32,297 bases of DNA, taken from the NCBI GenBank assembly GCA_002702575.1, contig PAAJ01000013.1, forward strand, positions 1 to 32,297. The letters are read 5' to 3'. This stretch comes from Phycisphaerae bacterium. GTDB lineage: Bacteria > Planctomycetota > Phycisphaerae > Phycisphaerales > SM1A02. This document shows, piece by piece, positions 1 through 7,644 of the stretch (positions within the stretch are counted from its first letter, which is position 1; every line of letters starts with the position of its first letter). Position numbers and translations under genes: made by a program. A model generated the notes under the pieces. That model did not search any database. It was not told the origin of the DNA and saw nothing but the letters and a program-made list of their open reading frames with translations.

Positions 1-165
1 TTCTTGCGAGTGGCCTTCTTACGAGTGGCCTTCTTGCGAGTTGCCTTCTTACGAGTGGCTTTCTTGCGAGTGGCCTTCTTACGAGTGGCCTTCTTGCGAG
101 TTGCCTTCTTACGTGTGGCCTTCTTGCGGGTAGCTTTCTTCCGCGTGGCCTTCTTCTTCGTGGCG
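1..165. repeat. 15-bp tandem repeat with a 60-bp higher-order period
   Basis: Eleven consecutive 15-bp units encode the KKATR pentapeptide on the reverse strand. Units alternate at synonymous sites, so that four units form a 60-bp block: bases 1-60 and 61-120 differ at only two positions (114 and 120). The units beyond 120, nearer the start codon, are more diverged. The repeat continues beyond the window. Confidence 0.95.
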
Positions 166-179
166 CGTTTTTTGGCCAT
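1..179 (-). CDS. Histone H1-like Lys/Ala/Thr/Arg repeat protein (partial, C-terminus beyond window)
   Basis: The reverse strand reads MAKKRATKKK followed by about ten copies of the pentapeptide KKATR, running off the left window edge without a stop. A strong Shine-Dalgarno (TTAGGAGGT) lies five to six bases before the ATG at 179, which fixes the start. The composition, almost only Lys, Arg, Ala and Thr, resembles the C-terminal tail of histone H1 and the bacterial Hc1/Hc2-like and AlgP-like proteins, which bind DNA through charge and help compact the nucleoid. There is no globular domain in the visible part. The role in DNA binding is inferred from composition; a ribosomal or RNA-associated basic tail is an alternative. 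The gene is divergent from the M16-family gene. Confidence 0.8.
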   Translation of the reverse strand, partial: MAKKRATKKKATRKKATRKKATRKKATRKKATRKKATRKKATRKKATRKKATRKKATRK

Positions 180-324
180 TGTTGACCTCCTAATTCCGCG
201 TCATTGTCGGAGTAATGTGGGCGCAACGTGGCCCTATTGCGGAACGCTCTCCGAATGTTGTACCCGTATCGGACCGTACAGGAAAGAGTCTTTACACATT
301 TTATTGATAGAACACTGCACAAAT

Positions 325-349
325 ACAGAACTTCAGATGGGTGTTCTGT
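325..349. repeat. Inverted repeat ACAGAAC-N11-GTTCTGT
   Basis: Two perfect 7-bp arms (325-331 and 343-349) separated by 11 bp lie in the 244-bp divergent region between the histone-like gene and the M16 gene. It could be an operator for a dimeric regulator or a small hairpin in the leader of the M16 gene. The GAAC/GTTC core recalls LexA-type boxes, but the 11-bp spacing does not fit them. No further copy was noticed in the window. Confidence 0.35.
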
Positions 350-423
350 GCAATCAATGGGGGCATCCAGGCTCTGATTCGTTATCCTCACGCCGCATTG
401 AACAGGGTTTGCGGAGTAAACAG

Positions 424-1686
424 ATGATTCACACACGTGTATTGGATTGCGGTTTAACAGTGCTCATAGAGCCTGTTATGTCAGTTGAGTCCTGTTCAAT
501 TCACTGGCTTTTACCCGGTGGTAACGCCTATGAAACGCCTGATCGCATCGGTTTGAGCACACTCTTGAGCGAAATGCTTCTGAGAGGCGCTGCCGGTCGT
601 GACAGTCGTCAGCTCAGTGAAGAGATGGACCGAATTGGACTGGAACGTGACTGTGGGATCTCTCAGAGGCACGCCTGGCTCGTCGGGAGTTCGCTGGGAA
701 AACACCTCGAATCGTCCCTGGCGCTATTCACAGACGTGATTCGAACACCTGAATTGCCGAAAAACTCACTTGAAGCCTGCAAGAGTCTGGCCATTCAGTC
801 AATCGAGTCACTGGAAGATGAACCTCAGCATGAAGTGATGTTGCATGTCCGCAGGCGACATCATCCACCACCATTCAATCGCTCCAGTTATGGATACTTG
901 AATGTGATCCAGGATGCATCCATCGAAGAGCTTCAGGAGGCTTGGAAACGCGGATTTGTTCCCGGTGGGAGCCTTCTTGGGTTGGCTGGAAATGTCGATC
1001 CTGATGCCATCACGTCCCACCTCAACACTCTTCTATCCGGATGGACGGGTGATCGTGAGGAGCCTCAGGCGGATGGAGCGGCCAGGGGCGGCAAGGGTCA
1101 CTTGAAGCGAGAGTCATCCCAGCTTCATATAGGAATGGGATGGGAAGGCCCCGCATCGAAGGATGACAACTCCATGCTGGAACGGCTTGCCATACGTGTT
1201 CTGGGCGGCTCGACCAGTGGAAGACTGTTCACCGAAGTCCGCCAACGACGATCCCTCTGCTACAGCGTGAGTGCCTCCTATCGAGGCTTGAGGGATGGTG
1301 GCGTCACATCGCTCTATGCAGGAACCACGCCTGATCGAGCAGAAGAGACTCTGGAAGTGTGCGAACGAGAGATCGATCGCATGCAGGATGGGGTGACGGA
1401 TGAAGAACTGTCCCGGGCGAAGATCGGGCTCAAGGGAAGCACCGTCTTCGGCGGAGAGCGGATGCCGGCTCGAGCGGCTGCCTTGGTCGGGGATCAATAC
1501 TCAATTGGTACGACCCGATCCATGGAGGACAGACTGAAGGAAATCGAGGAGGTGGATCGGGTTCGTCTGAACGCCTATCTCGCCAATCGACCCTCATCCG
1601 ACCGCTCCATCGTCTTGGTTGGTCCAGAGGCCCCACACGAGGGGTTTGAGCCTGAAGAACCACTGTGTGGACGGCCTGAGGGGTGA
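424..1686 (+). CDS. M16-family (insulinase-like) protein lacking the zinc-binding motif
   Basis: This 420-aa protein has the M16B peptidase layout: an N-terminal domain opening with a VLDCGLTVL-type strand, and a C-terminal domain with EVRQRRSLCYSV, which carries the Arg and Tyr that bind substrate in this family. The catalytic HxxEH motif, normally in a GLAHFLEHMLFRG context, is replaced by residues 43-51 GLSTLLSEM, so both His and the Glu are gone (T46, S49, E50). It is therefore probably the non-catalytic partner of a heterodimeric M16 peptidase, as known for such pairs; no catalytic partner is visible here. The ATG at 424 is chosen because a GGAG lies about eight bases upstream and homology starts there; the open frame extends to base 4 only by reading antisense through the histone-like repeats. 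Confidence 0.85.
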   Translation: MIHTRVLDCGLTVLIEPVMSVESCSIHWLLPGGNAYETPDRIGLSTLLSEMLLRGAAGRDSRQLSEEMDRIGLERDCGISQRHAWLVGSSLGKHLESSLALFTDVIRTPELPKNSLEACKSLAIQSIESLEDEPQHEVMLHVRRRHHPPPFNRSSYGYLNVIQDASIEELQEAWKRGFVPGGSLLGLAGNVDPDAITSHLNTLLSGWTGDREEPQADGAARGGKGHLKRESSQLHIGMGWEGPASKDDNSMLERLAIRVLGGSTSGRLFTEVRQRRSLCYSVSASYRGLRDGGVTSLYAGTTPDRAEETLEVCEREIDRMQDGVTDEELSRAKIGLKGSTVFGGERMPARAAALVGDQYSIGTTRSMEDRLKEIEEVDRVRLNAYLANRPSSDRSIVLVGPEAPHEGFEPEEPLCGRPEG

Positions 1687-1726
1687 TCTTGAGCGACTCT
1701 TCACCAACTGCATGGGGCGTGCCTGC

Positions 1727-1732
1727 TAGGAT
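1727..1732 (+). promoter_or_regulatory. -10 element TAGGAT for leaderless 90-aa gene
   Basis: TAGGAT is preceded by TGC (extended -10 form) and followed by exactly six bases and the ATG at 1739, so the predicted transcription start coincides with the start codon. The AGGA inside the same element could instead act as a weak ribosome binding site. No clear -35 is visible. Confidence 0.55.
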
Positions 1733-1738
1733 CTGCGA

Positions 1739-2011
1739 ATGGCGCTTCTGACCTTTCCACACCCTCCCGGTACCCGTGTCCGTGTCACCCAGCAGACTCC
1801 TCTGCGAGATCGCACATGGAGTAATGCCGTCGAGGGGGTCATTCAGCGGTTTCGTCAAGCTCGAACAGGTTCCTGGTTTGCGCATGCGAAAGACGATCAG
1901 CTCTGGCTCGATCGGCTGGAACTCCGGCTGGATGACGGTGAAATCGCCGTGCTGAATCTCGATCAGTACAGCGTTGTCGAGACGGTATCCCACGAAGATG
2001 GCGACGCCTGA
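1739..2011 (+). CDS. Conserved-looking small hypothetical protein (90 aa)
   Basis: I do not recognise a named family. The 90-aa product is soluble, with no signal peptide or membrane segment. It opens with a beta-rich stretch (GTRVRVTQQ), contains an aromatic/basic centre (RTGSWFAHAKDDQLWLDRL) and ends with an acidic tail. The sequence looks like a compact beta-barrel fold of the kind that binds a ligand or another macromolecule, but this is only an impression. Codon use matches the neighbours. The gene lies 52 bp after the M16 gene and ends tail-to-tail, 17 bp away, with the lipoprotein gene on the other strand. The TAGGAT element suggests its own promoter. Confidence 0.7.
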   Translation: MALLTFPHPPGTRVRVTQQTPLRDRTWSNAVEGVIQRFRQARTGSWFAHAKDDQLWLDRLELRLDDGEIAVLNLDQYSVVETVSHEDGDA

Positions 2012-2028
2012 ACAACGCTTTTCTCGAA

Positions 2029-2568
2029 CTATTCCTGGCTGGGATTTGAATCGACGGGCTCGGGGGGGCTGTTGACTCTTCCACTGGCGACGAGTCGATC
2101 TCCGTCGGGCAGAACGAGCGTCGCGACCAGATCGGCGTCCTGCTCAATCGTGTTTCCCGGCAGACTCAAGCGTACAAGGTACGTTCGGGTGACATCATCA
2201 AAGTGCTTTCGATTGGTTTCCAGATCATCCAGTTTGAGCACCCACGTCTCCACGCGTCGCCCTGACTGGGATTCCAGATCCAGCTCCAAACGCCCGACAC
2301 CACGCGTTGGAAACCCATCGCGATCAAGCAGCTCGATTCTGGCTTCGACCTCCAGATCGCCGGAGGGAGAGACCCAGTATCTCGTGAGGGGGTGAACACT
2401 GATTCGCTCAGGTTCAAAGGGATAGGCCCCTCGAATCCCTGAGGGGAGCTGACTGGTCCGTGCGGGCCGCTTCATGCAGGCTGGAAACAGCACCATCAGA
2501 GAACAGCACAGAATGCTTCCGATCAGGCAAGCGCGTTGCATCGCGATGAATCTACTGATCCTGGACAT
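2029..2568 (-). CDS. Predicted lipoprotein of unknown function (179 aa)
   Basis: The N-terminus has basic residues, a hydrophobic stretch and a lipobox ending FPAC (Cys31), so the product should be lipid-modified and held at a membrane. The rest is about 145 residues of beta-rich sequence with no motif that I recognise, including a WVLKLDDLETNRKHFDD segment and a strand-like VATLVLPDGDRLVASG near the end. The start at 2568 is preferred over an in-frame ATG at 2592 because TATCCT lies exactly six bases upstream of it and neither site has a Shine-Dalgarno. It lies 84 bp downstream of the FlgM-like gene on the same strand, but the promoter suggests separate transcription. Confidence 0.7.
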   Translation of the reverse strand: MSRISRFIAMQRACLIGSILCCSLMVLFPACMKRPARTSQLPSGIRGAYPFEPERISVHPLTRYWVSPSGDLEVEARIELLDRDGFPTRGVGRLELDLESQSGRRVETWVLKLDDLETNRKHFDDVTRTYLVRLSLPGNTIEQDADLVATLVLPDGDRLVASGRVNSPPEPVDSNPSQE

Positions 2569-2574
2569 GGCCCG

Positions 2575-2580
2575 AGGATA
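2575..2580 (-). promoter_or_regulatory. -10 element TATCCT for leaderless lipoprotein gene
   Basis: On the reverse strand TATCCT is followed by CGGGCC and the ATG at 2568. The six-base spacing puts the transcription start on the start codon. No -35 is recognisable. Confidence 0.55.
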
Positions 2581-2652
2581 TCGGCCAGTCATGATCGGAG
2601 AAAGTCATGGAGTACAGCCGTTGAATCAGCTTCTCGGGGATCTGAAACGAAC

Positions 2653-2970
2653 TCAGAGATCTGACAGGAGTTGATCGATGGCGTCATCCAGACGCTGATC
2701 GATGTAACCAGCTTCTGAAATGGCCTTCCGGACGGCCTCGATGCGATCCATGCGGACATCCGGCATGTCATCAAGCCTGGCCATCAGCTCGGCATGTTCC
2801 GAGACTTCAACTCGATCAACGGCCCGGGTGGAGTGATCCCCGGGTCGATCCGGGTAGGTCCCCTGGGCATGTCCAGGAGCGGCATTGGCATCCAGCCGTC
2901 CAGCACGTGGTCCGTTCACCTCGCGGCCAGGCCCCACCAGGCCGTTACCGAGGGATGCGATATCGAGCAT
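2653..2970 (-). CDS. flgM: FlgM-like anti-sigma-28 factor
   Basis: The C-terminal half of this 105-aa protein matches the FlgM pattern: a Val-rich entry (DRVEVSEHAELMARL) followed by VRMDRIEAVRKAISEAGYID and a terminal helix DDAIDQLLSDL. FlgM binds the flagellar sigma factor FliA (sigma 28) and holds it inactive until the hook-basal body is complete and FlgM is exported. The Gly/Pro/Ala-rich N-terminus is disordered, as is usual for FlgM. A GAAGGAG Shine-Dalgarno lies seven bases before the ATG at 2970. No other flagellar gene is in the window, so the assignment rests on sequence pattern alone; a FlgM-like regulator of another sigma factor is possible. Confidence 0.72.
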   Translation of the reverse strand: MLDIASLGNGLVGPGREVNGPRAGRLDANAAPGHAQGTYPDRPGDHSTRAVDRVEVSEHAELMARLDDMPDVRMDRIEAVRKAISEAGYIDQRLDDAIDQLLSDL

Positions 2971-3289
2971 TGCAAAACTCCTTCAGGGGCCACATTCATG
3001 AGCGATGTGACGCCTCCGGCCCAAAAATGGTCGGTTTCCTCAAACTGTCTTCCCTGGAAATGCCTTCAACAGTCGATAGTGAGCTGCTTCTGGCAGTATC
3101 CACCAGGGGCGGAGCACCAAGTCCGCCACCGACAACTACATCGTCTCAGATCATGCCAGACCTTGAACTTTCCAATTTACAGGCCTCGTGCTACAACTCC
3201 TGTTCCGACAGACAATTGCATGTCCAGCCACCAGCCAAACCCCCCTCATGGGTGCGGAATGGGCTTCACGCATTTGAGAGAATGTTTCC
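2971..3289. other. 319-bp divergent intergenic region
   Basis: This gap lies between the FlgM-like gene (minus) and a lipoprotein gene (plus) and must hold both promoters. Two open frames run through it on the plus strand, but both continue antisense through the FlgM-like gene and out of frame into the lipoprotein gene and do not look coding. I found no sigma-28, sigma-54 or rRNA/tRNA-like sequence and no strong hairpin. TTTACA and TACAAC elements at about 3175-3200 are possible promoter parts. Confidence 0.5.
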
Positions 3290-4252
3290 ATGCTTTTTCC
3301 ACGCTTCAAAACCATCGCATTCATGGCCTTTCTGGGGCTGTTCATGGTGTCCTGCCAGACAACACCCAAGGTGGATCGCGGTGATCAGACTTCACGGGTC
3401 CGGCCACCTCGATTGGAGTCTTTCGAGCAACAGAAACCTCAAATGGACTTTGGGGAGGATTGGGAAAGCGTCGAGGGGCTGCTGACAGGAGGCGGTCAGA
3501 ATTCGGATCAGACCCGCCAGAAATCGGATCCGCAGACCGGCTACACGCCGCCACCGGCGCCTCGGTATGGCATCTGCCTGGCCACTTTCATCGATTCTGA
3601 TCATGAGCTGGGTGCCCAGGAGTACATTCAGCGGATCAGCATGCTGTTCCCCGGAATGACCGGGGACCTCAGTATCCATATGGACAAGGATCACTCAAAG
3701 GTGCTCTATGGAGACTTTGAGGGATGGAAGGATCCGCGGGTTGGTGATGTCACAAGGGAATTGCGGTCACTTCGAGTTCAAGGTCGTCAGATCTTCAACA
3801 GGCCGATCCTGACCGAGGTCATCCCGCCTCGTGATCCGAGATCCATCCATCCTCTGGAATTGATTTCAGTCAGGGAAAACTATCCCAATGTCCGTGTCCT
3901 CTACACGATCGAAGTCGCTGTCTGGGGCGACTTCGGAGGTGGTGTTCTGAAAGACAACGAACGCCGGCGATTGGCTCATGACTATGCCCAGGCGCTGCGA
4001 CAGGATGGACATCAGGCCTGGTTCGATCACAATGAACGCAAGAAGCTCAGCACCGTCACGGTCGGCATCTTCGACCATACCGCAATCGATTCGGATTCCG
4101 GAATCCACAGCGATGCTGTTGAGCGTGTCCTGAGACAGTTTCCTGCTCGCCTCGTCAACGGAGAGCTCTTGATGGAACCCGTCAGCCCGGGTGATCCAGG
4201 TGCAGGGACCCGCGTTCAAAAGCCACGCATGGTGGAAGTGCCCAAGCTCTAG
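3290..4252 (+). CDS. Predicted lipoprotein with possible SPOR-like modules (320 aa)
   Basis: The N-terminus MLFPRFKTIAFMAFLGLFMVSC is a lipoprotein signal with lipobox MVSC and modified Cys22. A Pro/Gln-rich linker (about residues 25-90) follows. Two alpha/beta modules come next: one around residues 95-165 (YGICLATF, then EYIQRISMLF and KVLYGDFEGW), which has the rhythm of a SPOR-type fold, and one around 200-300 (VRVLYTIEVAVWGDF, then AHDYAQALRQDGHQAWF and LSTVTVGIF), which repeats it. SPOR domains bind peptidoglycan; that role is inference here. The start has GAGAG upstream, and a near -10 (GAGAAT) six bases before the ATG. It ends only three bases from the stop of the half-ALDH gene on the other strand. 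Confidence 0.75.
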   Translation: MLFPRFKTIAFMAFLGLFMVSCQTTPKVDRGDQTSRVRPPRLESFEQQKPQMDFGEDWESVEGLLTGGGQNSDQTRQKSDPQTGYTPPPAPRYGICLATFIDSDHELGAQEYIQRISMLFPGMTGDLSIHMDKDHSKVLYGDFEGWKDPRVGDVTRELRSLRVQGRQIFNRPILTEVIPPRDPRSIHPLELISVRENYPNVRVLYTIEVAVWGDFGGGVLKDNERRRLAHDYAQALRQDGHQAWFDHNERKKLSTVTVGIFDHTAIDSDSGIHSDAVERVLRQFPARLVNGELLMEPVSPGDPGAGTRVQKPRMVEVPKL

Positions 4253-4255
4253 GTC

Positions 4256-5131
4256 TCAGCAGGCCGAAGGGTGCCAGAGTGTCTTCATCTCCAGGAACGG
4301 TTCGACTTTCCAGGGATCACATCGTTCCTCGTGCTTCTTCCACGATTGAGGCGTGACCCGCTCATGGTGGATGCGCTTGATGCTCTCGGCCGCACGCTTT
4401 CGCAGATCAGTCAGTTGCTCATCTTCCAGGTTGACCGCTGAGATCGCATTGACCGCTCGATGATCGGCCATGTGACCCATCAATTCGACATGCGAACCCG
4501 TCAGAATGTTCACGACTCCACCGGGAACATCGGAGGTTGCGATGATCTCCGCCAGAAGGGTTGTTGGCAGTGGGTGGGCTTCAGGCGCCAGCAGAATCAC
4601 CGTGTTCCCTGCACACAACGGTGCAGCGAGCATGGAGATGGCTCCCAGCAATGAGGGTTTGTCCGGCGGAAAGACACCAACGACTCCGGTCGGTTCAGGA
4701 ACCGTGATGTTGTAGTAGGGCCCAGGTACTGGATTCTGCCCCCCGAGGATCTGCTCGATCTTGTCGGCCCAGCCGGCGAATCCAACCAGTCGATCGATCG
4801 CCGCATCGACTTCATCCAGTCGCTGCTTGGGCGACTGGTTGCTTCCAGCGCCGATCGCCTCGCTCATCTCCGCTCGTCTGCATTCCAGCATTTCCGCCAT
4901 GCGGTAGAGAATCTGTCCTCTCAGATAGCCGGAAGCGGATGACCACCCACTCAGTGCCGAGGTGGCAGCTTCGACCGCATCCCTGAGGTCCTTGCGCGAT
5001 GCTCTGCAGAGATGGACCGTAGTTCCATGTCGGCGGTGTTCGACGGGGAGCGACTGTCCGGATTCACTGCGGACGAATTTCCCCCCGATGTAGAGCTTCC
5101 AGGTTTTCGAGACATCAATGCGTTGAGGCAT
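4256..5131 (-). CDS. Truncated aldehyde dehydrogenase-like protein without catalytic domain
   Basis: This 291-aa protein aligns with the N-terminal NAD-binding half of aldehyde dehydrogenases (LYIGGKFVRSESG, then VPEPTGVVGVFPP, CAGNTVILLAPEAHP and PGGVVNILTGS). The cofactor-binding Lys of the usual KPAE motif is replaced, the ELGGK and catalytic Cys motifs are absent, and the last 60 residues are unrelated. It is thus a pseudo-ALDH subunit. It follows the full ALDH by 33 bp with a strong GGAGGAG ribosome binding site. ALDH16 enzymes are known to carry a second, catalytically dead ALDH domain after a full one; full plus short proteins here (about 495 + 291 aa) match that total, so I infer a split ALDH16-like enzyme. 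The frame is intact, so it is not simply a decayed gene. Confidence 0.8.
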   Translation of the reverse strand: MPQRIDVSKTWKLYIGGKFVRSESGQSLPVEHRRHGTTVHLCRASRKDLRDAVEAATSALSGWSSASGYLRGQILYRMAEMLECRRAEMSEAIGAGSNQSPKQRLDEVDAAIDRLVGFAGWADKIEQILGGQNPVPGPYYNITVPEPTGVVGVFPPDKPSLLGAISMLAAPLCAGNTVILLAPEAHPLPTTLLAEIIATSDVPGGVVNILTGSHVELMGHMADHRAVNAISAVNLEDEQLTDLRKRAAESIKRIHHERVTPQSWKKHEERCDPWKVEPFLEMKTLWHPSAC

Positions 5132-5164
5132 GGGACTCCTCCCGGGCTGTGATCATTCGAACAG

Positions 5165-6652
5165 TCACAGTCGAACATAGGCACGAAGTCCGTGCCTTCC
5201 GCCTTCACGGCCGAATCCAGATTCCTTGATGCCACCGAACGGTGAAGCGGCATCGAACTGGTTGTACGTGTTGCACCAGATGACACCAGCTTCCAGCCGT
5301 TTGGCCATCTCGAAGATGCGGGCGCCCTTGTCCGTCCAGACACCCGCAGCCAGTCCATAGGGTGAATTGTTGGCACGCTTCAGGGCTTCCTCAGGTGTTC
5401 GGAAGGTCATCACAGCGAGCACCGGACCAAAGATTTCATCGCGTGCGATGACGTGGCTGGGCTGGACCCCGGTCAGGAAACAGGGTCGGTACCACAGTCC
5501 CTTTGCAGGAAGATTCTGATTGTTGACCTTGTGCAGCTGGGCGCCTTCCGCCTGTCCTTTTTCGACGTAGGAGGAGATCTTCTCCAGCTGATCAGGATTG
5601 TTGATCGCACCGATATCGGTGTTCTTGTCGAGTGGATCACCGACCCGCAGGGATGCCATGCGATGTTCAAGTCGCCTCACGACTTCTTCGTGGATCGATT
5701 CCTCCACGAACAACCGTGATCCGGCACAGCACACATGACCCTGATTGAACCAGATGCCGTTGACGATGCCTTCGATCGCCTGATCCAGTGCAGCGTCGGC
5801 AAAGATGATGTGGGGACTCTTGCCACCAAGCTCCAGCGTGAGACGGCGATCACCGACCGCCGCGGCTTCCGCGATCCGACGTCCCACCTCGGTTGATCCG
5901 GTGAATGCGAGCTTGTCGATGCCATCATGAGCGGCAAGGTGCTGGCCTGTCCGACCTGCGCCTGTCACGATGTTGACCACACCGGGAGGCAGGCCGACTT
6001 CTTCGAAGATCTCGGCCAGTCGCAGGGCTGTCAGTGGCGTGGTCTCGGCCGGTTTCAAGACGCACGTATTGCCACAGGCCAGTGCAGGGGCGATCTTCCA
6101 GGCAGCCATCAGCAAGGGGAAGTTCCACGGGATGATCTGTCCACAGACTCCAACAGGCTTTGGCGTGGCACCTGCAAATGCCCACTTGAGTTTGTCCGCC
6201 CAGCCGGCGTGATAGAAGAAATGCCGGGCAGCCAATGGGATATCGATATCACGCGATTCCTTGATCGGCTTCCCGCCATCCATGGTTTCGAGTACGGAAA
6301 GCTCACGAGCCCGTTCCTGGATTCGGCGTGCGATCCGGAACAGATACTTCGCACGCTCCTGGCCACCAATTCGTGACCAGGCCGGCAGGGCCTGCCGTGC
6401 GGAAGCAACGGCATCCTCGATGTCCTTGTCATTGCCTGATGCGACTTTCGTGAGTGCCTCACCGGTCGCAGGGTTGACGGTTTCGAACCATCTGCGCGAT
6501 CGAGGAGATCGAAACTCCCCATCGATGAACAGACCATAGCGGTCGGCGATCTCCACAGGTGTTCTTTCCGGAGCAGGCGCATACTCCCAGGCACTTTCCC
6601 GTACGGACTGTGCCGTCGATCCGGCCGTGCGCTCTGGAATACTGTCGTTCAT
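5165..6652 (-). CDS. Aldehyde dehydrogenase (ALDH16-like catalytic subunit)
   Basis: This NAD(P)-dependent aldehyde dehydrogenase oxidises an aldehyde to its acid. Expected motifs are present in order: IIPWNFPLLMAAWKIAPAL, the cofactor LKPAE, FTGSTEVG, the general base Glu274 in LTLELGGK and the catalytic Cys308 in FNQGHVCCAG; the C-terminal FGGIKESGFGREGG is also intact. An ATG at 6658 exists, but GGAG sits only two bases before it and eight before the ATG at 6652, so the latter is preferred (495 aa). The gene starts 15 bp after deoC ends and precedes the half ALDH. Context suggests it removes acetaldehyde, glyceraldehyde-3-phosphate or a related product of deoxyribose-phosphate breakdown; the true substrate cannot be read from sequence. 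Confidence 0.93.
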   Translation of the reverse strand: MNDSIPERTAGSTAQSVRESAWEYAPAPERTPVEIADRYGLFIDGEFRSPRSRRWFETVNPATGEALTKVASGNDKDIEDAVASARQALPAWSRIGGQERAKYLFRIARRIQERARELSVLETMDGGKPIKESRDIDIPLAARHFFYHAGWADKLKWAFAGATPKPVGVCGQIIPWNFPLLMAAWKIAPALACGNTCVLKPAETTPLTALRLAEIFEEVGLPPGVVNIVTGAGRTGQHLAAHDGIDKLAFTGSTEVGRRIAEAAAVGDRRLTLELGGKSPHIIFADAALDQAIEGIVNGIWFNQGHVCCAGSRLFVEESIHEEVVRRLEHRMASLRVGDPLDKNTDIGAINNPDQLEKISSYVEKGQAEGAQLHKVNNQNLPAKGLWYRPCFLTGVQPSHVIARDEIFGPVLAVMTFRTPEEALKRANNSPYGLAAGVWTDKGARIFEMAKRLEAGVIWCNTYNQFDAASPFGGIKESGFGREGGRHGLRAYVRL

Positions 6653-6667
6653 CGTCATTTCTCCGGA

Positions 6668-7582
6668 TCAAGCCTCTGAGAAATCATGTCCAGCCATGTA
6701 TCGTTTTCGTTCAAGGCGAATGATCTGCCTGAGGAGATCATTCGTCAGACTCGAGGCCCCGAAACGAAAGAGTTTCGGAGTCAGCCAATCATCTCCAAGG
6801 GTCTCCTTCACCATCGCCAGTTGATGCAGGGCGGCCTTTGCTCGACGGATTCCACCGGCGGGCTTCATTCCGATTCGAATTCCGGTTGCAAACCAGTGAT
6901 CGCGAATGGCTTCGAGCATCACAAGGACCGCCGGCATGGTTGCAGCCGGTGCGATCTTGCCTGTTGATGTCTTGATGAAGACCTCTCCATCCTGGATCGG
7001 TCCAGTCGAAGCGGCTGCTTCGATGGCGAGGTCACTGGCCCGACGAATAGCGTCGTAGTTTCCGAGTTCCCCGGTTTCCAGAATGATCTTGAGATGTGCA
7101 GGATGTACGGCAGATCGGACTTCTCGGATTTCTTCGGCGACTTCATCATCACGTCCAGCGAGAAAGGCCCCGCGATTGATGACCATGTCGATTTCATCTG
7201 CACCAGCGGCAACAGCTTCGGCCGCATCCCGAAGTCGAACACTCAGTGGATACTGCCCACTGGGAAAACCGGTGGCGACCGAAGCAATCTTGATGCCGGT
7301 GCCGTCGAGGACTTCCTTTGCGGCCGGGACCAGGTTGGGATAGACACAGACCGCGGCTACGGACGGCAACGGGGGATCAATCTCACCTTCCCATGGCCGG
7401 ATGGCCTTGCGGCAGAGGGAGCGAACCTTCTCCGGGGAATCCGAGCCCTCCAGGGTCGTCAGATCGACCATCGACAAGGCCAGGCGAAGACCCTGTTTCT
7501 TCGCAGATTCCTTGATCGAACGTCTTGTGAAGGACGCCGCTCGTTGTTCCAGCATGATGGTGTCGACAGGGTGAGCGACCAT
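6668..7582 (-). CDS. deoC: Deoxyribose-phosphate aldolase
   Basis: DeoC splits 2-deoxyribose-5-phosphate into glyceraldehyde-3-phosphate and acetaldehyde in nucleoside catabolism. The Schiff-base Lys204 lies in VFIKTSTGK, the second active-site Lys240 in GMKPAGGIR, Asp132 in DEIDMVIN, and AVCVYP holds the conserved Cys79. At 304 aa it is longer than the roughly 220-260 aa of short DeoC proteins, through an N-terminal extension and a C-terminal tail. TACACT lies exactly six bases before the ATG at 7582 and there is no Shine-Dalgarno, which supports that start and a separate promoter. The two ALDH genes follow closely, forming a deoC-ALDH-ALDH' operon that would convert deoxyribose phosphate onward to acids. 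Confidence 0.93.
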   Translation of the reverse strand: MVAHPVDTIMLEQRAASFTRRSIKESAKKQGLRLALSMVDLTTLEGSDSPEKVRSLCRKAIRPWEGEIDPPLPSVAAVCVYPNLVPAAKEVLDGTGIKIASVATGFPSGQYPLSVRLRDAAEAVAAGADEIDMVINRGAFLAGRDDEVAEEIREVRSAVHPAHLKIILETGELGNYDAIRRASDLAIEAAASTGPIQDGEVFIKTSTGKIAPAATMPAVLVMLEAIRDHWFATGIRIGMKPAGGIRRAKAALHQLAMVKETLGDDWLTPKLFRFGASSLTNDLLRQIIRLERKRYMAGHDFSEA

Positions 7583-7588
7583 GGAGCC

Positions 7589-7594
7589 AGTGTA
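7589..7594 (-). promoter_or_regulatory. -10 element TACACT for leaderless deoC
   Basis: The reverse strand reads TACACT, GGCTCC, ATG. The six-base spacing and lack of a Shine-Dalgarno indicate that transcription of the deoC-ALDH-ALDH' operon starts at the deoC start codon. Confidence 0.6.
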
Positions 7595-7644
7595 CGGTTA
7601 CCAGGAGGCCACGTCAGCAGGGTGAAGCGGAATCGGCACCAGCC

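Noticed and set aside
1-165. Tandem repeats as a CRISPR array
   Set aside because: The units are contiguous 15-mers without spacers and encode a regular pentapeptide.
4-423. Open frame continuing the M16 gene upstream to base 4
   Set aside because: It reads antisense through the KKATR repeats (giving a false VAFLR repeat) and has no ribosome binding site; the real start is 424.
2794-3485. Two plus-strand frames through the flgM-lipoprotein gap
   Set aside because: They overlap the FlgM-like gene antisense and the lipoprotein out of frame, and their composition is not protein-like.
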